From: Sphingomonas_B tabacisoli
GTDB taxonomy: Bacteria > Pseudomonadota > Alphaproteobacteria > Sphingomonadales > Sphingomonadaceae
Direction: 5' to 3'
DNA length: 64,000 nt
NCBI RefSeq assembly: GCF_042678385.1
Contig: NZ_JBHUDY010000001.1
Location: forward strand, 1,054,001 to 1,118,000
Made by a program: the position numbers and the translations under genes
In this document: one piece after another, positions 7,580 to 15,602 of the stretch
How the letters are laid out: the number at the start of each line of letters is the position of its first letter
Position numbering within the stretch: the stretch's first letter is position 1
Notes under the pieces: model-generated
Databases searched by the model: none
Seen by the model: only the letters and a program-made list of their open reading frames with translations
What the model was told of the DNA's origin: nothing

Positions 7580-9207
7580 ATCGGCACCGCCAGTTCGTCC
7601 TGCCCAGGCATGGGCAGGGAGATGGTGCAGCGAACGCCGCCGCCCCGGAATTCCAGCTTGGTCTCGGCCCCTAGCCGATACGGCAATGCCTCTTCGATCA
7701 ACTCGCTACCGAACCCTCGTCGAGTCGGCTTGACCGCAACCGCGGACACACCCTGTTCCGTCCATATAAGATCGAGTCGTTCAGATTCCCCATAACTCAT
7801 GTTAGCGGTCCAGCGAATATCGAGCTTTCCCGTAGAATTCCTCAATGCCCCGTATTTCAAGGCGTTGGTCGTGAGTTCGTGGATCGCCAGACCGATCGAT
7901 TCTGCCTCTTTCGAGGTCAGAGCGACGTCGGGACCACCTATCGTCAGATGGGGCCCGTCGCTCACTCCGACGCTCAAAAGTTCGTCGCGGATGAGGTTCT
8001 CGAGGTCGATCAGACCGCCAACGTTTTGCGTCACGACCACCTGCGTTCGGGCGAGGCTGTCCAGCCGTCCTTTGAAGTGATCCGCGACGTCCTCGAGCGT
8101 TCCGCCGGCTTCGATCGTGCGGTCGAAGACGGATCGCACGACAGTGAGGATATTGCGCACCCTGTGCTGCAGCTCGGCGACCAGAAACTGCAGCCGGTGC
8201 CTGCTCTCCCGCAGTGCCGCTTCGGCGTTTGCACGTTCGACAGCCGCCCAGGTTCGTTCGGCGGTTTCCTCGATCAGACCGATGGCGTCGCTCCAGTCAC
8301 GTGGCTTGGTGTCGGCGACGATGACGGCTGCGATCAGGTTGCCTTTCTTGACGATCGGCACGGCCGCGATCGAACGCATCCCGATCTTTCCCCAGCGCGC
8401 GCGCGCCTTCGCGCTGAACAGCGGGGAATCCGAGATGTCTTCGATCGCGAGGGCGTGACCGGCCTGCAGGCGATCGAGGACGGCCGTGGATTCCACCGGA
8501 TAGGTGCCGACGATGCCCGGCACGCCGGCGCGCACATGGCTCGCGCGGACCGTCATCAGCTGTTGCGGCGTGCGTGTAAGCTCGCCGTAATAGGTCCAGG
8601 CCGCATCCAGGCTGTCGCCGAGGATTCGCGCGGCCTCTCCCTCGATCTCGGTCGCGCCTTCCAGCGGACGCAACGTGTCGCTCAGTCTCAGCAGGAACGC
8701 CCGTTGCTCCTCGATCTGCAGGGCCGCCTCGCGATGGGCCGCTGCAAGGTGCCCCGCCGTCGTCTCGAACAGAGTGACGAGCACGCCGGCAACGTCGCGG
8801 CCCTCGCGAAGCGGGCTGTAGGTAAGCGTGAACCACGCATTCTCGATCGGGCCGTGGCGCGCGATCGGGAACAGCTTGTCCTCGAACGTCAGCGTCTCGC
8901 CGGCCCCGACGCGATCGTAGATCGGCGCATTGATGTCCCAGACTTCGGGCCAGCATTCGCGCGTCGGCTGACCAAGGCCGGCCGGATGCTTGTCGGCCAT
9001 GATGACGGCATAGCCGTCATTGTAGATCTGGATGAGATCGCGGCCCCACAGCACGATCATCGGAAAGCCGTGATCGAGCATCAGGTCGACGGTGCTGCGC
9101 AGTTCCGGCGGCCACGATTCGATGGGGCCGATGGGCGTGGCCGACCAATCATGGTCGCGGATGCGCCGCGCCATTTCGCTTTCACCTGCCGGCCAGTCGC
9201 TCGCCAT
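7564..9207 (-). CDS. HWE-family sensor histidine kinase with PAS and GAF domains
   Basis: A cytoplasmic kinase of 547 residues without membrane helices. Residues about 30-155 form a PAS-like sensor (PMIVLWGRDLIQIYNDGY, FTLTYSPLR), 165-325 a GAF domain (RSIAAVPIVKKGNLIAAVIV), and 335-540 the kinase. The phosphoacceptor is His348 in AELQHRVRNIL. The N box is HELTTNALKYGA, and the W-x-E signature (LIWTEQG) places it in the HWE/HisKA_2 group. Such kinases often respond to light or general stress in alphaproteobacteria, but no chromophore cysteine is obvious. It leads an operon with a response regulator and a Crp/Fnr regulator. Confidence 0.88.
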   Translation of the reverse strand: MASDWPAGESEMARRIRDHDWSATPIGPIESWPPELRSTVDLMLDHGFPMIVLWGRDLIQIYNDGYAVIMADKHPAGLGQPTRECWPEVWDINAPIYDRVGAGETLTFEDKLFPIARHGPIENAWFTLTYSPLREGRDVAGVLVTLFETTAGHLAAAHREAALQIEEQRAFLLRLSDTLRPLEGATEIEGEAARILGDSLDAAWTYYGELTRTPQQLMTVRASHVRAGVPGIVGTYPVESTAVLDRLQAGHALAIEDISDSPLFSAKARARWGKIGMRSIAAVPIVKKGNLIAAVIVADTKPRDWSDAIGLIEETAERTWAAVERANAEAALRESRHRLQFLVAELQHRVRNILTVVRSVFDRTIEAGGTLEDVADHFKGRLDSLARTQVVVTQNVGGLIDLENLIRDELLSVGVSDGPHLTIGGPDVALTSKEAESIGLAIHELTTNALKYGALRNSTGKLDIRWTANMSYGESERLDLIWTEQGVSAVAVKPTRRGFGSELIEEALPYRLGAETKLEFRGGGVRCTISLPMPGQDELAVPIWKEA

Positions 9208-9310
9208 CGGGCCTCAACCTACATCCAAGCGGTTTGGTCCGCTTGCTCTCGATCCCTATGGAGCGCCTTCACACGGATCAAAGCAACAACTCTGCGACGA
9301 CAGGTTGGAC

Positions 9311-9335
9311 GAAATCGGGCTGCCGTCCCGATTTC
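9311..9335. promoter_or_regulatory. Perfect 9-base palindrome in a divergent promoter region
   Basis: GAAATCGGG, seven bases, CCCGATTTC: a perfect inverted repeat between the divergent HWE kinase (start 9207) and the TIR gene (start about 9396). A consensus -35 hexamer TTGACA follows at 9344-9349, facing the TIR gene. It is a candidate operator; the binding protein is unknown, and no convincing -10 box was found. Confidence 0.5.
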
Positions 9336-9395
9336 TTACGGCATTGACAGTTTGGCGGCTTTTCTTTCGCGCAAAACTGGTCCCTAATCAGGGCG

Positions 9396-11303
9396 GTGGG
9401 GGAGATGGCGATTGGCGACGGTTCGGGGATGACCAAATACGCCGCGTTCATAAGCTATAGCCACTCCGACCAGGCGACTGTCCGCTGGCTGCATCGCGCA
9501 TTGGAGACCTATCGGCTGCCGCGGGCGCTGATCGGCACCGATTCGCCATTCGGGCCGGTGCCGCGCCGCCTGCCGCCAATCTTTCGCGACCGTGACGAGC
9601 TGCCGGCCAGCGGCGACCTGGGCGAGCATCTTCGCGCGGCGCTGGCCGATTCCCGTTTCCAGATCGTGGTGTGCAGCCCGAAGGCGGCCAAGTCGAAATG
9701 GGTCAACGAAGAAATCCTGACCTTCAAGCGGCTGCACGGCGAATCGCGCACCCTGGCGCTGATCGCTTCGGGCGAGCCTTACGAAGGCGGGGACAAGGAG
9801 TGCTTCCCGGAGGCGCTGCGTTTCCATCTCGGCCCCGACGGCAATCTCTCCGACAGCCCCGCCGAGCCGATTGCCGCCGACATCCGTCCGGGCAAGGACG
9901 GCAAGCGGCTTGCGCTGCTCAAGCTCATCGCGGGCATCACGGGGCTGCGGCTGGACCAGCTTGCACGGCGCGATGCGGCGCGTCGGCAGCGGCGGATGAT
10001 CTGGGTCACCGCCGCCTCGATGGTGATCGCGCTGACCACGATCGGCCTCGCCATCTATGCGGAGAGCCAGCGGCGGGTGGCGGTGCAGCAGCAGCTTCTC
10101 GCCAATCGAAGCCTCGACTTCCTGATCGGCACGTTCGCGATCGCGAATCCAGCGACCGATAACCCGCGCACGATCACGGCACTGACCATCCTGAACCGCG
10201 CCAGCCGCCGCGCCGGCGTCGAGCTGCGCGCCGAGCCGCAGGTGAGCGCCCGGCTGCTGCGCGCGACGGGCGAAATCTATTTCAATCTCGGTTTGGCTCG
10301 CGAAGCCGAGCGCGACCTGCAATCCGCGCTGATGCGCCTGCCCAAGGAAGGGGAGGAGCGGGCGCGCGTGCTGCTGAAGCTCGCGACGGTCGAGAACAAG
10401 CGCGGCGACCTCGCGGCGGCTAAGCGGACGATCGACCAGGCGGCTGCGTCCTATTCTAAAAGCGCCTCCTATGCGGCGGAACTCGATGCCGAGGTCCTCG
10501 AGCAGCGGGGCATGGCCGAGATTCTGGCCGGACGTTACGCGGATTCGGCGCGGCTGCTCGGCCAGGCGGCGCAGCGCTATAGCGAGCTGCCAGGCGATTA
10601 CCGCGAGGCGCTGGGACGCGTCTGGATGAACGAGGCGCACTCCCTTGTCCGGCTCAAGCGGTTCGAGGAGGCGGACAAACTGTTCGCCCGCGCCGAGGCG
10701 AGCTACACGGCCGCGTTCGGCACCAATCACGTGCGCACCGCGACCGCCTTCCAGAACCGCGCGCTCGCCGATTTCGAGCGCGGCCAGCCCGCTTTGGCGG
10801 CGAACCGCATCAAGCAGGCCATTGCGATCTACGACCGCGTGCTGGAAGGCGATCATCCGACGATCGGCGCGGCGCTGATCCTGCAGGGGCGGATCAGGAC
10901 CGCGCAAGGCGATGTGCCCGGCGCCTTGGCCGCGTTCGATCGGGCACGGGCGCTCTACGTCAGAGCTTATGGGCCGACCAACGCCGCCGTCGGGGACGTC
11001 GATTTCTATGCAGCCGAGGCCGAGGAGAAGCGGGGTGCGACAGACGCGGCATTAGCGCGACTGGCGCGGACCAAAGCGATCTACGATGCGAATTACGGAG
11101 CGATCGATCCCGATCAGGTCGAGTTGCTGCTGGCGCGATCGCGGGTGCTGGCGGCGGCCGGCCGGGCCGACGACGCCAAGCGGGACTGCGATGCCGCCTC
11201 GACGATCCAGCGGAAGCTCGATCCGCCTGGGCCAGCGCTGACGTTCGCGACGGGCGCCTGTGCCCCGGTTCGGGACGCTCGATCCGTCGCATCCACCCTT
11301 TAG
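9396..11303 (+). CDS. TIR domain protein with membrane helix and TPR repeats
   Basis: A protein of 635 residues. The TIR domain (about 14-160) has YAAFISYSHSD, the conserved IFRDRDELPASGDLG loop, and VVCSPKAAKSKWVNEEI, where Glu105 or Glu106 is the candidate NADase glutamate. A single transmembrane helix follows at about 201-221 after a basic stretch (RRQRRM). The rest (about 255-610) is a TPR-rich solenoid. The topology suggests a cytosolic TIR domain and repeats on the other side of the membrane. Bacterial TIR domains often degrade or cyclise NAD, but this architecture has no assigned role. Three starts are possible: GTG 9396, ATG 9405, ATG 9429. The cyclase at 12453 is a possible functional neighbour. 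Confidence 0.8.
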   Translation: MGEMAIGDGSGMTKYAAFISYSHSDQATVRWLHRALETYRLPRALIGTDSPFGPVPRRLPPIFRDRDELPASGDLGEHLRAALADSRFQIVVCSPKAAKSKWVNEEILTFKRLHGESRTLALIASGEPYEGGDKECFPEALRFHLGPDGNLSDSPAEPIAADIRPGKDGKRLALLKLIAGITGLRLDQLARRDAARRQRRMIWVTAASMVIALTTIGLAIYAESQRRVAVQQQLLANRSLDFLIGTFAIANPATDNPRTITALTILNRASRRAGVELRAEPQVSARLLRATGEIYFNLGLAREAERDLQSALMRLPKEGEERARVLLKLATVENKRGDLAAAKRTIDQAAASYSKSASYAAELDAEVLEQRGMAEILAGRYADSARLLGQAAQRYSELPGDYREALGRVWMNEAHSLVRLKRFEEADKLFARAEASYTAAFGTNHVRTATAFQNRALADFERGQPALAANRIKQAIAIYDRVLEGDHPTIGAALILQGRIRTAQGDVPGALAAFDRARALYVRAYGPTNAAVGDVDFYAAEAEEKRGATDAALARLARTKAIYDANYGAIDPDQVELLLARSRVLAAAGRADDAKRDCDAASTIQRKLDPPGPALTFATGACAPVRDARSVASTL

Positions 11304-11356
11304 CAGCGGTCGAAAAAGGGTTAATAAGGCCTCACTGCTGTAAGGGGGAATTCAGT

Positions 11357-12427
11357 ATGCGCACCACCGCGTCCGGTGAGCCGTCTGCCGCTTGCCTCAT
11401 CCGCACATCCTGCACGCCTGTTCTTCTTGCTCTTCCGCTGATGTGGGCGGCACCTTCCGCTGCCGCGATCGTCACGGAAGTGTCGATCCAGAACACTTAT
11501 AGCTTCGCGAATGCGAACAAGTCGGTGCCCGTGACGACGGGCGGATCCACCGAAACCTTCTACGAAGGCGCCACGGATCCGGGCCAGGCCGAACTTGGGG
11601 TCAATTACACGGCCACTGCGGACAAGGGCGGCTTCTTTTTCCTGCACGACAATTATTGCGTCGGTGCGTGCCAGACCTCAAGCAGCACGGTGATCACCTT
11701 CACCGTCACGAACACCGGCGACGGCCCGGTCGATCTGCGGTTCGACTCGCAGATTACGCCGGGGCACATCGCCGAAATCCTTGCTGACGGCAGCCAGCGC
11801 GGATCGTTCAACTTCAGAGTGACCCGGAATGTCGTCGGTGCGGAACCTTCGACGCTCTACAGCGCGAACGGCGGCGTCAATTCCGACGGCATCTTCCTGA
11901 ACACCGGCGGCCTGACGTTCAACAATCTCATTCAGCAGTCCGACCCGGACGGCCGCTGGAAAGTGTTCGACTGGAGCACGACCAATCTGAGCGTGCCCAT
12001 CGGCCAATTGGCAGGAGGACAGACAGTCGAAGTGTCGTATATCGCAACCTACAACACCACGTCGGACGCCACCTGCACCGACATTTTTGCCTGCCCCGGC
12101 CTGCAAGTGGTGTTCGGGGACCCCCGCAACGACGGCGGCGTGACCAACCTCGCTGGCCGCGGGGACGTGGCATTGGACGACAACGCCATCTATCCGGTGA
12201 TCGGCCGGAACTATGATCCGCATTTCGTCGCCGCGCAGGTCGTGACGTCCGACACGCCGCTCCCGAACGATCCGCCGGGCCTGCCGAAGACCAATTACGG
12301 CCCGCTGTTCGACCCGCGCGTGCTCGGCGTCCCCGAGCCTGCGACCTGGGCGATGATGATCGGCGGCTTCGGCATGATCGGCAGCATGGCGCGCCGCAGG
12401 AAGGTCCGGCCGGCAGCAATCTGCTGA
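11357..12427 (+). CDS. PEPxxWA-CTERM sorting domain protein
   Basis: A secreted protein of 356 residues unrelated in its core to the pair at 2.8-4.4 kb. The hydrophobic signal is internal to the N-terminus (LLALPLMWAAPSAAA, about residues 23-37), so the true start could be later than the ATG used here; that ATG has TAAGGGGG upstream. The C-terminus is VPEPATWAMM, a hydrophobic helix, then RRRKVR, the exosortase-type sorting tail. Four cysteines (CVGAC near residue 100 and CTDIFAC near residue 240) could form disulfides. TVITFTVTNTGDGPVDLRF resembles beta-sandwich domains of surface proteins. The function is unknown. Confidence 0.82.
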   Translation: MRTTASGEPSAACLIRTSCTPVLLALPLMWAAPSAAAIVTEVSIQNTYSFANANKSVPVTTGGSTETFYEGATDPGQAELGVNYTATADKGGFFFLHDNYCVGACQTSSSTVITFTVTNTGDGPVDLRFDSQITPGHIAEILADGSQRGSFNFRVTRNVVGAEPSTLYSANGGVNSDGIFLNTGGLTFNNLIQQSDPDGRWKVFDWSTTNLSVPIGQLAGGQTVEVSYIATYNTTSDATCTDIFACPGLQVVFGDPRNDGGVTNLAGRGDVALDDNAIYPVIGRNYDPHFVAAQVVTSDTPLPNDPPGLPKTNYGPLFDPRVLGVPEPATWAMMIGGFGMIGSMARRRKVRPAAIC

Positions 12428-12452
12428 TCGTTCCGCGACTGGCCGGAGGCGC

Positions 12453-14219
12453 TCAGACGGAGCCGTTGGAGCGCCTTCGCAACGCGTAAAGCGGATACTG
12501 CCCGAAACCCTTGGGCAGATCGATCTTGCCGACATAGGTCGCGCTGAATTTGTCCGATGCGGTGTTGGCCAGAACGGCGGCGAGCGGTTCGCTTGCGTAG
12601 ATGCTGCCGGGGGGCGTCAGCGGCTCGACGCGGGCAGCGCGCGAAATCTCGGTGCCGTAAAAGGCTTCCCGCCCGGCGATCGGATCGCTGCCGTGATAGA
12701 CCGGGCCGAAATGCATGCTCACGCGCATCTGCGTGGGGCGATCCAGCCCAAGCTCGGTCGGCGCGACGTCTAGCAAGGCCGACTGAAGTGCCAGCCCCGC
12801 ATCGGCCGCCGCCTCCGCGGTCTTGAACACCGCGAACACGGCGTCGCCCCAGCTATTCGTGAAGTCCAGCGCGGCGCGGTGATCGTCGAGCACCGAGCCG
12901 ACCGTGGCCATCACGCGCGACCAGAACAGCGGCAGCTTGCCTTCCTTGATCCGCGTGTATCCCGGGAAATCGGCAAAAAGAAACGCCTTGAGGCACCGAT
13001 TGCCCGGCTCTGGCTCGCTTGCTTCCTGTTTGACCGATCGGTCCAGATCGTCGGCTGGAATGGTCACGGTCATTCCGCCGGTCGAGCGCCATTCACGGAC
13101 GTCGTGCCCGGTGCCGGCCGGAGCATCGTCATGCATCTTGCCGTCCCAGATCACGAGCTGGATGGCGTGCGTCCCCAAATGCATCGCGCGCAGCCGCGCC
13201 ATGCCCATGGCCACGGTCGATCCATATCCGAACTGAGCGGGATCGTGCACATATTGCGCAAGAGTGGCGAAGCTGATCCCGGCGGCCTGCTCGCGGACGG
13301 CATGATAGCGTTTGAGCCATTGATCGCCAGCAGGCGCCACGGAACTGGCGATGAAATCGTCCTCGCGAAACGGGAAGACGAGGTTCAACGTGCTGCCGCG
13401 CGCGAGCAGGCGCTCGGCGATCAGGATGTCGGCGCCGGCGGCGAGGGCGCCATAGCCGAAGCCGACGCTCAACTCGTCGAGGCGCCGGTCGATCTCGGCC
13501 GCGATCGCTCCTTCCCTGATCGGGTCGGTCTTGAAGATGTGGCCCGAAAAGAACACGACCGCCGGCGGGATCAGCCGGCTGATGATCGGCCGCATCCGGT
13601 CTTCCGCGGCTTGATGCCTCGCCAGCAGCTCGAACTGCCTCAGCGTTGTCGAGCGCGCGCCGAAATTCGCGCCGGGCAGGTTCAACGCCAGCTCGATCGC
13701 CTTTGCGGCCTCGGCCTCCTGGCCCAAAATGGCGAGCGCTTCCGCGCGCGTCGCGGCGCCGTAATAGTCGCTGGGCATTGCGACCGACGGCGCCCTCAGC
13801 GCGATCTGCGCGAAATACTCGGCCTGCTCGCGGTCGCCGGCCAAGAGGTTCAGCGTCGCCGCGTTGATCGCGGGGAACGGATCGCGCGTACGCCGGTGCG
13901 CTTCCGCATAAGCGTCTGCCGCCTGTTTGAGCTCCTCGGCCGCGCCGCCATGCTGGAGCGCCCGATCCTTCAACAATCGCGCGCCCAGGGAGCGGCTGTC
14001 GACATCTTCCGCCGCCGCCAGGCCGCTTTGCTCGTACAGCCGCATCGCCTGCTCGGTTTCGCCCATGCGGGCCATCGCCAATGCCGCGAGGTAGGCGAGC
14101 TCGAGCGAGCTCGACAGCCCGCTGTTCTGCCGCGACAGGTCATAGGCAGACAGGAGATCGCCGCGCTCGATAGCGGCCTGAGCCCGTTCGATCAGCGAGG
14201 CCTGTGCCCAATCGTTCAC
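12453..14219 (-). CDS. TPR, SLOG-like and class III adenylate/guanylate cyclase fusion
   Basis: A protein of 588 residues with three parts. Residues 1-210 are alpha-helical TPR-like repeats. Residues about 218-385 look like a SLOG-type Rossmann domain (VVFFSGHIFKTD, GYGALAAGADILIAERLLARG, NLVFPFREDDF). Residues about 408-582 are a class III cyclase domain: the first metal Asp417 in LFADFPGYT, the second metal Asp459 in NSWGDAVFAVF, and Arg530 in SRAARVE. The position usually held by the transition-state Asn is Ser526, so the activity or substrate may be unusual. It is convergent with the PEP-CTERM gene and two genes from the TIR protein. A nucleotide-signalling role is inferred from the domains only. 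Confidence 0.8.
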   Translation of the reverse strand: MNDWAQASLIERAQAAIERGDLLSAYDLSRQNSGLSSSLELAYLAALAMARMGETEQAMRLYEQSGLAAAEDVDSRSLGARLLKDRALQHGGAAEELKQAADAYAEAHRRTRDPFPAINAATLNLLAGDREQAEYFAQIALRAPSVAMPSDYYGAATRAEALAILGQEAEAAKAIELALNLPGANFGARSTTLRQFELLARHQAAEDRMRPIISRLIPPAVVFFSGHIFKTDPIREGAIAAEIDRRLDELSVGFGYGALAAGADILIAERLLARGSTLNLVFPFREDDFIASSVAPAGDQWLKRYHAVREQAAGISFATLAQYVHDPAQFGYGSTVAMGMARLRAMHLGTHAIQLVIWDGKMHDDAPAGTGHDVREWRSTGGMTVTIPADDLDRSVKQEASEPEPGNRCLKAFLFADFPGYTRIKEGKLPLFWSRVMATVGSVLDDHRAALDFTNSWGDAVFAVFKTAEAAADAGLALQSALLDVAPTELGLDRPTQMRVSMHFGPVYHGSDPIAGREAFYGTEISRAARVEPLTPPGSIYASEPLAAVLANTASDKFSATYVGKIDLPKGFGQYPLYALRRRSNGSV

Positions 14220-14366
14220 TTTGGCCTGTCTCTCCTACGCCACCGGAACCTGCATCATGGCGGAATGGCCGCGCAGGTAAAGCCCGAAGCCACAACAATA
14301 TAGGTCTGCAGTTCACCTTTCGTTCGATCTGATTTACAGCCGATACATGGCTGATGAGACCGAACG

Positions 14367-15602
14367 ATGACCAGGCGCACCGGCAGTGCCGATCTGCCGC
14401 TGCATGGCGGGCGCGTGCCGCAATGGCTGGGGCAGCGCATGTCGCGGCTGGGTGCGGTCGTCACCGAGGCGATCGTGCTCGAATATGGGCGCGACGAGTT
14501 CCTGCGCCGCATGGCCCATCCGTTCTGGTTCCAGTCGTTCGGGGCGGTGATGGGGATGGACTGGCACTCGTCCGGCATCACGACGAGCGTGCTGGGCGCG
14601 CTGAAGCGTGGTCTCGGGCCGCGTGCGTTGGAACTCGGCATCCATGTCTGTGGCGGCCGAGGAAAGCATTCGCGGGCGACGCCGTCCGAGTTGATGACGG
14701 TCGGCGAGCGGACAGGGCTGGACGGAAGCGCGCTGGCGCGGACCAGTCGGTTGGTCGCGAAAGTCGACAGCGCCGCGGTGCAGGACGGGTTCGATCTCTA
14801 TCTGCACGGCTTCATCGTCGCCGATGATGGCCAGTGGGTGGTCGTTCAGCAGGGGATGAGCGATGCGCGGAAACAGGCGCGCCGCTATCACTGGCTGTCC
14901 GAAGGGCTGCAGGACTTCCTGGATTCTCCGCACGCCGCCATCGAAGGGCGCGAGCAGGGGACGATCGTCAATCTCGCCGACCGTCGCGCCGCATCGTCGC
15001 GGCAGGGCCAGCTCGATTTGCTTGCCAGCGAGGGGCCCGACCGCATTGTGGCGCGGATCGCGGGCGAACGTGAGCCGCCTGCACAGCCGTCGCTTCCGCA
15101 TCTGAGCCTGCCTGATCGGCATGACGTCCGGCCAGCCGATATCGTCGAGCGCCGGCTGCACGCCACGCTCGCCGCTGCGGCGGATCAGGGGCCGAAGGAT
15201 TTCGCCGAGCTGCTGCTCGTGCCAGGCGTCGGCGCGCGGACGGTGCGCGCGCTGGCGATGGTTGCCGAGGTCGTGCATGGCGCGCCGTGCCGGTTCAGCG
15301 ATCCGGCGCGCTTTTCGCTCGCGCATGGCGGCAAGGACCGCCATCCTTATCCGGTGCCGACCAAAGTCTATGACCACACCATCGCCGTCATGAAATCCGC
15401 CGTGCACAAAGCGAAGCTCGGCCGTGAGGAAGAGCTGGCCGCGATCCGCCGGCTCGACCAGCAGGCGCGGCGATTGGAGGGACGCGTGGGCGGCCCGTCG
15501 GTCGAGGCTGTGCTGGCTGAGGAGCGGATGCGGTCGAACGAATATGGCGGGCGCAGCGTATTTGGGTGGGAGCCGCCGGCTGCCGGGCAGGCCAGCGCAT
15601 GA
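14367..15602 (+). CDS. DUF763 domain protein
   Basis: A protein of 411 residues matching the DUF763 family along most of its length: RTGSADLPLHGGRVPQWL at the N-terminus, GMDWHSSGITTSVLGALKRG, HVCGGRGKHSRATPSEL, VVVQQGMSDARKQARRYHW and PYPVPTKVYDHTI. A helix-hairpin-helix-like stretch at about residues 285-305 (LLVPGVGARTVRALAM) suggests DNA or RNA contact. The family occurs in archaea and scattered bacteria and has no established reaction. The ATG at 14367 has little ribosome-binding sequence. The stop overlaps the following transporter start as ATGA, so the two are probably cotranscribed. Confidence 0.85.
   Translation: MTRRTGSADLPLHGGRVPQWLGQRMSRLGAVVTEAIVLEYGRDEFLRRMAHPFWFQSFGAVMGMDWHSSGITTSVLGALKRGLGPRALELGIHVCGGRGKHSRATPSELMTVGERTGLDGSALARTSRLVAKVDSAAVQDGFDLYLHGFIVADDGQWVVVQQGMSDARKQARRYHWLSEGLQDFLDSPHAAIEGREQGTIVNLADRRAASSRQGQLDLLASEGPDRIVARIAGEREPPAQPSLPHLSLPDRHDVRPADIVERRLHATLAAAADQGPKDFAELLLVPGVGARTVRALAMVAEVVHGAPCRFSDPARFSLAHGGKDRHPYPVPTKVYDHTIAVMKSAVHKAKLGREEELAAIRRLDQQARRLEGRVGGPSVEAVLAEERMRSNEYGGRSVFGWEPPAAGQASA

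Noticed and set aside
11304..11356. Shared leader motif for the third PEP-CTERM gene
   Set aside because: Only a short AGGCCTC/GGGGG similarity is present, without the GTTTCATTTTGG element.
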